Shown here in pieces: positions 1 through 11,370 of a stretch of DNA of 64,000 nt (position 1 is the first letter of the stretch; each line of letters opens with the position of its first letter). The DNA comes from Echinometra lucunter (lineage: Eukaryota; Echinodermata; Echinoidea; Camarodonta; Echinometridae), in the NCBI GenBank assembly GCA_029962745.1, contig CM057151.1:6258706-6322705 (forward strand). The letters are read 5' to 3'. The position numbers were made by a program, and so were the translations under genes. The notes under the pieces were generated by a model. The model was given only the letters and a program-made list of their open reading frames with translations, did not search any database and was not told the origin of the DNA.

Positions 1-504
1 TTACAAAATATTGTAGATTTATCCAATAGAATGGGAACAAGGTAGAATAGATGCCAGAGACATGATATGTTTGTTGATACATTTTTTATCTTTATTTTTG
101 AGGAATACTGTACAGTGTATTGATTTTGATATTCTATTTCATGAAAATATTACCTCTAAATATTTCTATTGATGTTGAAATGTAATGATGCTCAACTAGA
201 AAGTACTTGAAATATGAAATATGATTGATTTTAAGAGAGGTGGCACTTTTATACAGCTATCTACTGTATACACAGATGAAAAGGAATAGCTTATAGAGTA
301 GCATCAAATGGCAAGGAACAGGAAAATATTCTAGTAGTGAGAAGGACAACTGTCTTGAATCGTGTGGAGAGGAAGTTGTGAATAGCAAGCATGTAGAATA
401 GTGACTGAGGGACTCTCTATAGTTTGATCGATTATATATTTTGTATTATTCCTGTGTTGTTCATGCCAGCATGAATAGGGAGAGAGCAATTACAGCTCGT
501 TCCT

Positions 505-890
505 CTCCCCATATTTTTTCTCTCTCTTTCTCTCTCTTCCCCTTACTTTCTCTTCTTTCTCCTGATCCCTTGTTCTGTACTCCTCTATCTTCACCCTCCC
601 TGTGTGCTGTAGACACTTCACGTCCTCCTTGGCTCGCCTTTCACTTCTTTTCTCTCTCTTCTTTTTATCACTGTGTTCTCTCCATCTTCATCTCATCTCT
701 GTACTGTACAGATACATGTATATCATTCTTTTCTTCTTTTCCATTATCCTTCTCTCTTACCATTTTTCCTCTTTACCTTTCCATCTTCAGTTCCTCTCTT
801 CATTATACCATCTCTTTCTCCCATCTCTCCCTTCGCCTCCCTACCCATCTCCCCTTCTTTATTTCTTCTTCTTCCTCGTACTCTCTCAGT
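505..890 (+). repeat. Pyrimidine-rich (CT) low-complexity tract
   Basis: Roughly 380 bp are strongly biased to C and T on the + strand, mostly as TCTC, TTCT and CCCT runs without a fixed period. The bias opens long Ser/Leu/Phe-rich reading frames in all three forward frames, which is the expected artefact of such tracts. Mirror-symmetric polypyrimidine of this length can form triplex structure. Confidence 0.75.
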
Positions 891-1158
891 GGAAGGCATC
901 TCGAGCAAGCTGCACAATGTCGGACACTATATTTATCTTAATGGCAGGTGAATTTTAGTGTAAATGGGGAGTAATAGTGGTATGACTGATTGGAAAAGGT
1001 GGAAATACTGCTCCCAAATGAAGATTGCCTTTTGCAGATGTTAAATAAGACCCTGAAAGAGAAAGAAAAAGGATAGAGATATGCAACTATTAAACCAATG
1101 GACTTTTAAAAAATCACACCGCTTTTTCTTGTCTGCTGTTCTGGAAGCAATTTTATAG

Positions 1159-1346
1159 CTAGTAAAAGAGCCTAGCCTCCCCCCCCCCCCTCGCGGGTTT
1201 TTATCAAAGATATCTTCAATTCATCAGCAAATGGAAGTAACTTCACTTTTTCAGGCATTATTTTTCAAGTTTTTCCGGGGGGGGGGGATGCCCCCTGAAA
1301 ATTCAAAATCCCCTTTTTTCAGGCTAGGATTTTAGATTGACTAGTA
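1159..1346. mobile_element. Short foldback element with C-run and G-run arms
   Basis: CCTAGCC at about 1171 pairs with GGCTAGG at 1322-1328. Just inside, a run of C (about 1179-1190) faces a run of G (about 1277-1286), which would also pair. CTAGTA occurs at 1159 and again at 1341, which may be a target duplication or part of the arms. No coding capacity. It looks like a small non-autonomous transposon; the family is not recognised. Confidence 0.5.
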
Positions 1347-4300
1347 CTATGCATTTTTCTTATTTTTTGATTGAAAAATTTTCCAGAAATTGCACCCAAA
1401 GTGTGCACCAGATCGTTCATTTGCAATTTTCGTAATGTAAAAGCTACCTCTTGTTGGAGCACTTTCCCCTTGGTCATTTTAAAGAGTAATTCATCATTTG
1501 ACCATTAATTATTTTCATCTCTTGTTTGCTGAAGTCTCCTCTTGAGGAAATATATTAATTGTAATTAGAATTAACCAAATAATGAGTCACATTAGGCCAA
1601 GTAAATGCATCATGGTAGTTTGGGATTAAATTCTAAGAAAGTTAATAAACAGGGTATTAGGGTATCTGGGCACCCCCACTGTCTACTGTCTAAGTTAAAA
1701 GGACATATGAATTTTATAAGAGACCTGTAGAAGATAGAGAGATACATGTAGGTTGATATTGTGTGAGTCACTGGAGCTGAGTCACAGTTTAAATCAATAT
1801 GTCAGTATTTGGCAACTGATGAAAAGCCATGTCAGCATGTTCAAATTGGCAACACCAAATTGTGTCAAGACTGTGTGAAATTATTGATCATTGAAGCACA
1901 GCTTATTTACACTTAATTTCATGTTTGCAGAAATGCATTCAAGCTTGGTCTTTGCCTGTGGATGTTTTCATGCCTTTTTTTTCAAAGATATGTCATGAAT
2001 GACATGAAAAAGGAAATTTGAAATTATGCCAAGTACGACACTTCAAGGCAGAGAATCAGATTTGAACATAATATGCATTTATTATTACTCTGTGCATTAT
2101 GTCAACTTTTGAATCCTGTGGTAATTGGTTATTAGTGAATTGTAATCTGTTCTTCTATAAAAAAATTCCCTTTTTCATAGATGCAATATTCTGTAGAAGC
2201 TTTAATGAAGAAAATCTGAGGAGTACTCCGGGATGTAATATTGTAATATTTCCCAATTACTGATGTAACATCATCTGTGTTCTTGATTAAGTCTGTGGCT
2301 ATACACCCTTGTTACAGGTACTTAAGTGCTGATGGTTACTTATTGAAGCAGATATTATGTTACTACTTGTGGTTACTGATGAAAGATTCAGCAAATTTGG
2401 AGAATAAAGATTTATGATGCCCATTAGCCCATTAGGAGAATAATAATATTTGCTTGACAGCGTAATGTATCAAATGAGACAGAGAATTCAGTGATCTGGT
2501 GGAACATTGTGAAAATCAAACTTTTGAGGACATATACTTTGTACAATCAAAAGTCACCTATGGACCTATCCAAAAAATCCAGATATATCCACCTGTGTTT
2601 GCATGTTTGTGTTATTGGTCTTTTTGTTGACAAGTTCATACTGAGAACGGCTTTGATCCTAATACAAGGAATGCCCCATTCAATTTTGATAGCAATTTCT
2701 GTGAAGTGCCATAATATACCTTACGAAGATTTGTATAAGTTGACTTGGTTTACCTCCCATGTTTGCTGAACTTGTGAATGTTAGTCCCTCTGAAAGGCAA
2801 TCTGTCGCTGCCTCTGTGCAGTTCTTGTATAAATGAGCATGGTGCCCCCCAAATGGCTAGGCTTTCACCAAGAAGATCTGAAAATCTGTAGCTTGGTGCT
2901 TTTTTCCTGTCTTATCTTGTGGGGTGTCTTCACATCTTCACCGGATAACCCTCTTCAGAAAGAGAGAGAGAGAGAGAAAAAGAGAGAATGATGAATGTTT
3001 AGATATTGAAGCTACCGATTAACATCTAATGAAACAAAAACCAGTCTGGTGTTAAATACGAGACTTCATCCCCTCTCTGAGCTCATTGCCAGACAGGGGT
3101 TTGGAGCACATGGGCCCCAAAGGAATGAAAAATGCCCCCAAATGCATCCTTGAAAATATATTGGGAATTACAGTGTTATTTCGCTTTTTCTACTCTGTTT
3201 ATGGGTAGTTTATGATTAAGAACAGAGACGGTGAGAATGACGTCAAATACCTTTAAGTGAGGGTGACGAGACTTAATCGATTTTTTTGACACGTTCTATT
3301 AGCTAATTTACACGCTCTCAAGAGACTTGTGCAGACATTTCCATTCTCTTAATTGTTTAAATTTGTCTGCTTGCCTGCATTAAGCTAAAGCACTGGTGTC
3401 GATGACTGGAAGTTAAAATGATTGATTTGAAAACATAGGGAGGATGATGTTGAAAAGGCATGACCCCACCCCTCTTCCCCTTGGATTGGGGCTTAAGTTT
3501 AATTAAACTGTGTGTACTAAATAAAATGACCTATGTCCAGCAAGCATTCATCCATGGAGTGGCCGTTTTCAGGGGTCACATCCTCCAGGGAGTCTAATTT
3601 CATTATATCAGGAATGCAAGAAAGAGAAGCCAAGCCCGTAATGAGATTTAGGAACAACCCAAGGTCATCCCAGGGTTTATTTAGGCTCCGACTCCTGTAA
3701 GGCAATCCTTCAACTTTCGAGAGGATTTGGAAATATTAATGGTGGGTTTGTGGACTCCTTGGAGATCCCTTGCAATGAAGTTGAAGAATGTCTTCCCTTA
3801 GTTAAGTTGAGTTTGATCATGGCGGAGGGTCTCTGACATGTTACAAACATCACTGCCAGTTCCTGTCTGGGGAGTTTTCTAGGGGTGTTCTTGTTGTTTC
3901 GAAGAGGGTTGCGAAGGAATTTCGTAAATTCATACGAAATCTTTCCAGATAGTCAGTGAGAAAATTATCAATGCAATTTCAGCTTTCTTACTTCATGATA
4001 ATGATGGATTTGTTCTTGCGAATCTGGTAGGATTTTTCATTTATTTTTCTTTGATCATTTTAGGTTGGTGCTTTGTAGTACTGACAAAAAATTTGATCCT
4101 GCAAGAATTTTTTTTTTTGGATAGAAAAATTGATGAGGGGGTGGGGAGATAAAGCTACATTAAACAGTGTATTTCTTCCAGCCATACCCACTGCTCATCT
4201 CTAACATACATGTTGAATCATTTACAAACAATGCCTTTTGTTAGATAATCTCTGTGTTGATCCTGTGTTCCCCTCCCCCTGTTTATGCATACTTGGTTAT

Positions 4301-5689
4301 ACACGCATGAATGCTCTGTATTATATCAATGTAGATCAGGTATGTCTGATTTTGTTTTTTTGTAAATGTAGTATACTAGGTCTTATGAATAAAAAACACA
4401 CAAATCAAATTATATCCCTCCATTTGCATTTCCAGTCAATGAAACTAACTGGGACAAAGCGGAACTAATATGAAGCATTAATGGGGCAGTGTTGAATGAA
4501 CCTAGATTTTTTTCCATTCTTAGGTGAGCGGAAACCTATGCATAATATGGTAAAAATTTCATTGCTCTATTTAGGTAAATTAAAGCTTCACCTGGTAGAT
4601 GGCTTGATTACATATAAATTATTGCCAGTAATTCTTGTAATAGCTGTTTATGAATTATTTGGAGAATTTATTCCTCTACGTACAGTTTTTATTCAATTAC
4701 AGACTGATTAGTGCATTGCTTCTTAAACATGTAATATTTGAGTTCCTTAGTAATTATGAAACATGTTGAGTAATGTTCAGTAATTGCAACTACACTTGTT
4801 TGAATCTAGCTTTTATTTTCATTATCATAAGGCCAGATAAGCCATCGCATTGTAATGCATTGCAGGGTACATGCTTAGCTTTGGAAAATGCCTTACATTG
4901 CTCCCCACTGTGGCGAGAATGCATTAATAACTTAATATCCTTCATGCAAGTCGCTATATTTAGCGCTTTGTTGGGCGGTCTTAGAATGTGTAATCTTTCA
5001 GTTCAGGAAAGCAATGTGCTTTTGAAAGAAATAATTCAATGTAATGCCTTTCCGAGTTAAGTTTTTGCCACATTGCATTCAAAGCTCATTTGGGTTCATT
5101 TAATCACTGACGTATGTTAATTAATTGGAATAAAAGGCAAATTTAGTCTTATCCTGCCATTGCCTCATAATTTGAAGGATTTAATTCATATACACGCAAG
5201 CGTATGACGTTAACAGTTTTTAGTTACTCCAATTAACACTCTATATTCTGCTAGGTTTGAGGTTGAAAAATAAAGGGCAACGATTAATTACAGCAAGAGA
5301 CATGAGAAAAATGGGTCTTTATATAACATTCTGATAAGCCTTTTTTGCCATGTAGATTAATGATTTTTCAAAGAATGTCTTATCTACTTCATCGCATTCA
5401 TAATCTCTACATTGTACATGTATTTTTCATAATTAGATGGCAGTCTATTTTTATCTCTGGGAGATGAAATCTTATAGGCTGAAAAACAAAAATGTCAGGA
5501 AAAATTTTTCATAAGATATTTTCAGATGGCAGGTGGTGAATTTGAAGCTGATCGAGAAAGAAGAAAGGGAATTATCAATGGGTATTGAATTTGAGACAAG
5601 AATGAACTTTCTGAATAGATGTCTTAGAATCAAAAGCATCACGGAGGAAAGACTCCCTCAGCTGACCCTGTCTATCACTCACCCACACC

Positions 5690-6662
5690 CTCTTACCCTG
5701 AGAAACGAGCGGAGGAATTGGGTTTGGGAAAACTGATATGCTGTGCATGGGAAGGCATTGGTGGCTAGAGTTCTACCTTCCCTTGAAATCTGTATGTATT
5801 TATTACTACCGCAATATTACCACCGCCACCTCCTCCATACCAAACGAAACAAGACGTAGTAGTGATCGTGGGCACACAGCCTATACATCAATGCATTCCC
5901 GTAGAGAACATCAGCATTGACACACACTCACAGACATCACACACACATACATACACACACACACGCCCACACAGTGCATTCAAGAGCACACAGACTCTGC
6001 TGATGCTTGCCATGCATGCAAGCATCGTCTTCGATTTTCCCCTATGCATGGAGGGCTGTGAGGAGAGAAGAGGGGTCCATTAGCTATGCGTGTGACGCAC
6101 AGCTTAGCCCACACGTGCCGCCACTCTTTTACCCCCAGAGAAAGGGAGAGCACGGAGAAAGGGCGCACAACCGGACTTGGCTACGGATGTGGATAGATGG
6201 GGATAGCGTGTAGTGATATGGATGCAAATAATACCGTGTGTTCCTCATCTCCCATGGCCTAACTCTACCCCTTCATTATTGGTAGTCGTATTCTCATAGT
6301 GTTTTATTGATCCTGCATATATCTTGGTGGATATAACTCACTCTTCATCTTCTGCTTGCACGGGATATTCTCAGAATTCGCTTCTTCGATCTTTGTGTGA
6401 CATATTCTTTGCAATAACTATCAGCAGCCCCTACTTCGTGGATTTTAACGAGGATCAAAACCTGTATCATAAAGCCTCTTCTCCTCAACAAGTTAACATC
6501 GAGAACTCTTGGCCAAACTTGTTTTTCCGAACACCCAAGAATACATTGTTTCTCGCAGCTGACTACAAATGAACGTCGGTGACTAATCTGTGAGATTTTG
6601 TAGAGGGATTCGGTGGGCTAATTATGAGGTGTTGTCTGGAGACGTTAGTAAGCCAAGAATAC
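5690..6662 (+). promoter_or_regulatory. CpG-richer segment ending in a splice donor: candidate promoter and first non-coding exon
   Basis: Between about 5690 and 6662 CG dinucleotides are far more frequent than in the flanking kilobases (for example GTGTGACGCAC, CACGTGCCGCC and GGCGCACAACCGG near 6085-6175). In genomes with gene-body methylation, such local lack of CpG loss marks unmethylated promoters. The segment ends at AATAC/GTAAGTAA (cut after 6662), a donor of the same style as the donor of PMCA exon B. A CA-rich stretch lies at about 5920-5985. The expected exon would be spliced to 23677. This is inference: no transcript evidence, no clear TATA box, and the real first exon might be elsewhere. 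Confidence 0.35.
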
Positions 6663-8034
6663 GTAAGTAAAAGTCAAACTATTGTCACCTTGAAGATTGC
6701 TGTTTAAGTTGTGAGTTACGTAGGAGCAGCAGATGATGTCACAAGTGTGTAGGATCTTAAATTCCCAATATAATCTACTTCTTTCCAAAATAAGGATAGA
6801 CATGATATTTGGTTAATTCTTTTTATGATAATCCCTCAAAGTAGCATATATATTTAAAGGATACTGCTTTTTGTATTAGTGTCAATCAAAAAGGGTTTTG
6901 TCTTTTAATTTTTCTTGTGAAGCTCTGATTTATTTTGTTACTGCAGTAGTCTGCATTCATCTTTCACCCACCTCGGGTGATTTGTAGATGACAATTTTTT
7001 TTACATATACTCTCGAACATTTCAATAAAACATGCTGGATATTCAAAGAGAATAGTTTTCCTTCGTTAGTGCTAGAATAATTACTTTCAACCCAAGGACA
7101 CTCTTCTTGACAATGACATCCCATCCCCAAGTCTTCATGCATAATGTAACCCAACATTTTTTCTTACATTGTATACATTATCTTACACTACTGAGCATAG
7201 ATTGAAATTAAGGCATGTACACTTAATAGTAAAATTTTGTGCTTTAGATCCTTCCCCCCTTTTTTTTATTTCCCAATTTTTTAGGATAGTGTGCAGTTGT
7301 ACTCCGAGAAACTTTGCAACTAAAATCTACTTACACAGTCACTGGTATTTTTTCAAAACATTCTTCAAAACTTTTATTCAAAAAGAGGGGTTAAATGTCC
7401 AGTTGATGTTGCAACTCTAAAGGCTGATATCTTTGAGTTGCAGGGCATTGTATCTAATTCCTCTGGCAACAGCTGAAGCAGAACAGTTCAGAAATATATT
7501 TCGTAATTCATTTGTGCATGTAAGTAGCATAATATTCAGGTTCTTAAATAATATGTGAACCACAGTATGCTTCTTGTCGTCCTGAAGCCAAAAAATCCAC
7601 CAAGTTTTTAAGAGTAAACATGTCTTGTTTTGGCACTTTTTAAAATGTTTGTTTTAAGTATGGTTAAGAGAACATAAAATCACACTGCAAGGAACTTTCA
7701 TTTTCACGGGTTGTTGTTTCACTGCTATTTGGGGCAAACATAACAGTTGTAGTAATGTGTCAAATCGATGCCATGCACCAGTAGGCGTGGATTCATAATG
7801 CAAAGAAGAGTGTAATGCAGGTTTACTGGGCGTACTCTCAAAGGAATATCAAATCTTGCTTTCCACATTGAGTCACCTTACCTGATTCTCTGACTTGAGG
7901 CTCGTTCCAATATAAAGAGGGAAACTCCCACAGTTTTTAACTGTTCACCGGTGGCACAGTAAACCATTCTACCTGTGGTAATGAATGCGCATTAACACGT
8001 CAATGCTCAAATAAAAGAGAGTTTTGCTAAAATG

Positions 8035-8223
8035 TACACAGACAAACTCATGACATCATATTTTGCGCTAACTTTTTAATAATTTGATTGGTCCACAGCT
8101 TTTTGCCACTAAGTTGCAATAACTGTTATAAGCTACTGAAATCCTTGCATCTGATTGGGTGAGAGTAAATTTCTCATAGAAATATGGCAATTGTTACTGA
8201 TGACAAGTTTTATGAAACAGGCC
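8035..8223. mobile_element. Probable fragment of an interspersed repeat ending TTTATGAAACAGGCCC
   Basis: The right end reads GACAAGTTTTATGAAACAGGCCC at about 8201-8223, a type of terminal sequence I associate with abundant foldback repeats of invertebrate deuterostome genomes. I could not find a matching inverted copy upstream, so it is either truncated or the left end has diverged. The left limit is approximate. Confidence 0.3.
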
Positions 8224-8969
8224 CTAACTTCCGCTGACAGACATACAGACATTAATCTACAAATGTATATCCTATATTAAGTTTATGCTATTATGGGTAT
8301 CGAACTCTAATGAATACATTCTTTCCGATTTAGGCATATTTATGGTTCTCAAATATATCTCTATGAATCCATCAGATAATTCAAAATATACCTTTTTATA
8401 TCACAATACTACTATTGAAATGCAGGTGTATCATGCTTTCATTCATCATTTGAAAAGATTCTAAATCTTAGATAGTGTATTCCATGCTGTAAAAGCATTA
8501 TTTGCCAAGATCAAAGCTGCCGCCTCTTCCATACTCATTTCAAAGTCTTCCTTTCTGAAATGAAGAAATTCCATATAATAAAAAGTGACATCTCGCAAAT
8601 GCATCCAGACCGTACAGCCCATGTAGAGCATTGCCCACAACATGCAGTCAGGCATTACTTGTTGATAGAATGTGTACACTCTCTTAGCATACATAATGCA
8701 TGACAGCGTGGAAGCAGAGAAACGCAAACACAATCAATCTTTTGATTATCAAGGCAGCCTAGGAGATGTGAGCAAGAAAAGCAGATGGAGAGTAGAGGGG
8801 AGAAGAAAGAAGAGAAGAGAAGAGAAGAGAAGAGAGGGGAGTGGAAACTTATTTGTCTTGGCTTATTGTGTGCTTTCATTCATTAGATGTGTAATGTTTT
8901 ATAATGTATATGTTATGAGGAGAAGATTTGTAGGGATGGTTATGAAAAGAAACAACAGAAGCAAGATGG

Positions 8970-9098
8970 TGGGGGGGGGGGCATAGGTGCCAGAACTCGA
9001 GAACAGACAGTGCATGTTGGAGAGGCCATTAATTTTTAAGTGTACATTGGTCTTCTGCTCCCCCTCCCCCTGCAGTATCTGCTTTCAGCTTTCTGGTG

Positions 9099-9133
<35 letters not shown>
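8970..9133. repeat. Poly-G runs, including 33 consecutive G
   Basis: A run of about 10 G at about 8970-8979 is followed by an uninterrupted run of 33 G at 9101-9133. Such runs can fold as G-quadruplexes and are unstable in replication and sequencing, so the written length is probably approximate. Confidence 0.85.
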
Positions 9134-9134
<1 letters not shown>

Positions 9135-10912
9135 AGAAATGAGGGAGAAACCACTTTATAGGATGTGAAAACAAGAAGTAATAGAAATAAAAATGAAACC
9201 TGTATGGAATGAATGAGAGAAAGAGATAGAGAAAGAAAGGACTACAGAGAAAGGTGAACTATTTCCATGCAAGAGAATGATAGATGTTGTATAAGGTGCA
9301 AGTGTAAGAAAGTGATAGGTGGATAAAGGCTAGGCTAGAGCACTCAAAGATATTAGGAGAATGGTTTGACATGCATGTATGCAGAAAGGAGGAGACTTGT
9401 GGCAAAATGAAGTATAAAGAAAGCACAATGCGAGGATGTAGGACAAGTTATCTAAGGTTTCTTGGGTTGCATTTCATATCGTAGATATAGTACAGAGCTT
9501 CTTAATTTTCCTGCAGGGAGAAATGTGGGGAGTCAGACAAAACCACTGAACATTGAAGCGACAGGTGTATTATTCCTCCTCTCACAAAGTGTGTTAAGAT
9601 GTTACACATTTGCAGCTAAAAATCATAAGGTCTGTATCCTTACTGTAAGCAGGACATTTTATTGACATATTTTTTACTATTCTCTATTTTGTTTTTAATT
9701 ATTGTATAAGTTTCTCTTTCCCATTAACTTCAGCAGTGACTTGGAAACTTGTGTCACTGTACTTATTAAGATTGTCCATTGCCAAAGATCATTTTCCCAG
9801 CAAAGTTAGACCTTGTTCATTACCACTTTTCAGTAGTATCTTGACGAAATGCTTTTACTTTGCACTCCATCAAGTCCCACTTATGTATTTTATGCTGGTT
9901 CATGAATAAGTGAGATAGGGTACATGCTTACCCATGTCAGGTTCTGAAAGGATGATGGGGAAATGTGCGCGGATTGCATGTAAACGGGGATTATAAAGAG
10001 CATATTTACCAAGGGGTTTTCCCTTCTATTTAAATATTGTATAAATGAACTTGCTGAATCCATTTTAAAGCACCACTAGCATTCTTATTCTCTTCGTGAA
10101 TTTTACATGGAAATCTTTGAATTTTAGAAGTAGATGAATAGATTGTTAGCCTGAACATCGTCAGACTGTCATATAATGCAACATAGTCATTGTTGAGTCA
10201 TGGCATCATGTTTTCTCTTCCTGTGCTGGTTTGTTTTATTTTGTCTGTTTGTTTGTTAGTTGTTTTTTTGTTTTTGTTTTTTTGGAGGGGGGGAATTATA
10301 ATTGCTTTACTGCTTAGAAAAGAATAAAATCGGTTCGTGAGAGACTTGCTGGAGCATACATTTGATCAGATGTGAATGCTGATTACTTAAACCTTTCACA
10401 AGCCAGAAATATGTGAATTTCCCATATTTATGTGTTTTGGCCTAATGATACTGATTTATAGTTTTGGTAAATAGAGCATGAAATATCATTAGCATTCATG
10501 AGGTTAATTTTTCAGTATATAACCAGTATAAAAGTGCATGTGAAAAGGATTATGACATACCTTGCATGTGACCTTAATCAGGAGTAGATATGAAGCTACT
10601 GAGCATCAGCAAATCTGACATTTAAAAAAAGAATGTGTGAATGCATAATATTATTAAAGGTTGGTATCAGTTAATATATATTTTTTAGTATTGATGTTTG
10701 CATATATTATATAAGTAAACTGTGATGCTCATATCAGGAAATCGACTATTTTTTTTCTTTCTTTCAATATAGTATTACATAAGTTTAGTTTTTTTTTCTA
10801 AGTTGAAGTATTAGTATTGATTGATGCAAAGCTCCCATTCTCCACTTTGATTCTCTAATTCAGGTAAAGTAGGGCCCAGACACCTTGGATACAAGATTAA
10901 AATTAGACATCC

Positions 10913-11370
10913 GGGGCCGTATTCAATTCATTGTGCGGAATTAGTATTTTGCTGCGTATTTTACTTAGCATTTCACTCGACTAAGTAAATGGCTTAACTC
11001 GTAATCACATCATTCTTCAGATGATGAGCATTTTGCTTTGGCAGACTGACGTTAAGGCAAAATAATTAATGATAACCACTGTGATGTCATAAAGTCCGGT
11101 CAAAATGATGCACAGTAAACATGTTGCACTGTATGCAGGGTTATAAAATTTACCTGTTCGCAATATCATGACTGCATTCATTTGTGAAAACTATACATGC
11201 CAGCCAATCAGACTTCCAAAGTCTGCCATGTTGCTGTCTTAGACGTAGGGTAAAATACATGAGTCATATATTCAATTAAATACCAAAGTTGGCTAAGTAT
11301 TTTAATTCAGCTGAACACTGCGTAAAATACTTGAAATTCTAATATGAGTATCTAATTCAATACCGACTCT
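10913..11370. mobile_element. Foldback MITE of about 460 bp
   Basis: The left end GGCCGTATTCAATTCA at about 10915 is matched in inverted form by GAATTAGATACT-type sequence near the right end (TCTAATTCAATACCGACTCT, 11351-11370). Inside, GCGTATTTTACTTAGC on the left is mirrored by ACTGCGTAAAATACTTG on the right. The flanks AATTAGACATC and AATTAGCATC may be an imperfect target duplication. No open frame of note. Arms are diverged, so the insertion is old. Confidence 0.6.

Larger units (their letters stand above)
1..5690. other. Non-coding upstream DNA: low-complexity tracts and one small foldback repeat
   Basis: No convincing coding exon is visible. The content is a pyrimidine-rich tract at about 505-890, a foldback repeat at 1159-1346, a short (GA)n at about 2962-2980, a 62-codon minus-strand reading frame at 3517-3705 discussed under findings, and a stretch at about 4820-5260 rich in ATTA, GATA and similar homeobox-type motifs. 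It may be intergenic DNA or an early intron of the pump gene, depending on where the first exon lies. Confidence 0.6.

Noticed and set aside
441..958. Forward reading frames of up to 166 codons
   Set aside because: They are Ser/Leu/Phe-rich products of a CT-rich low-complexity tract, open in all three frames.
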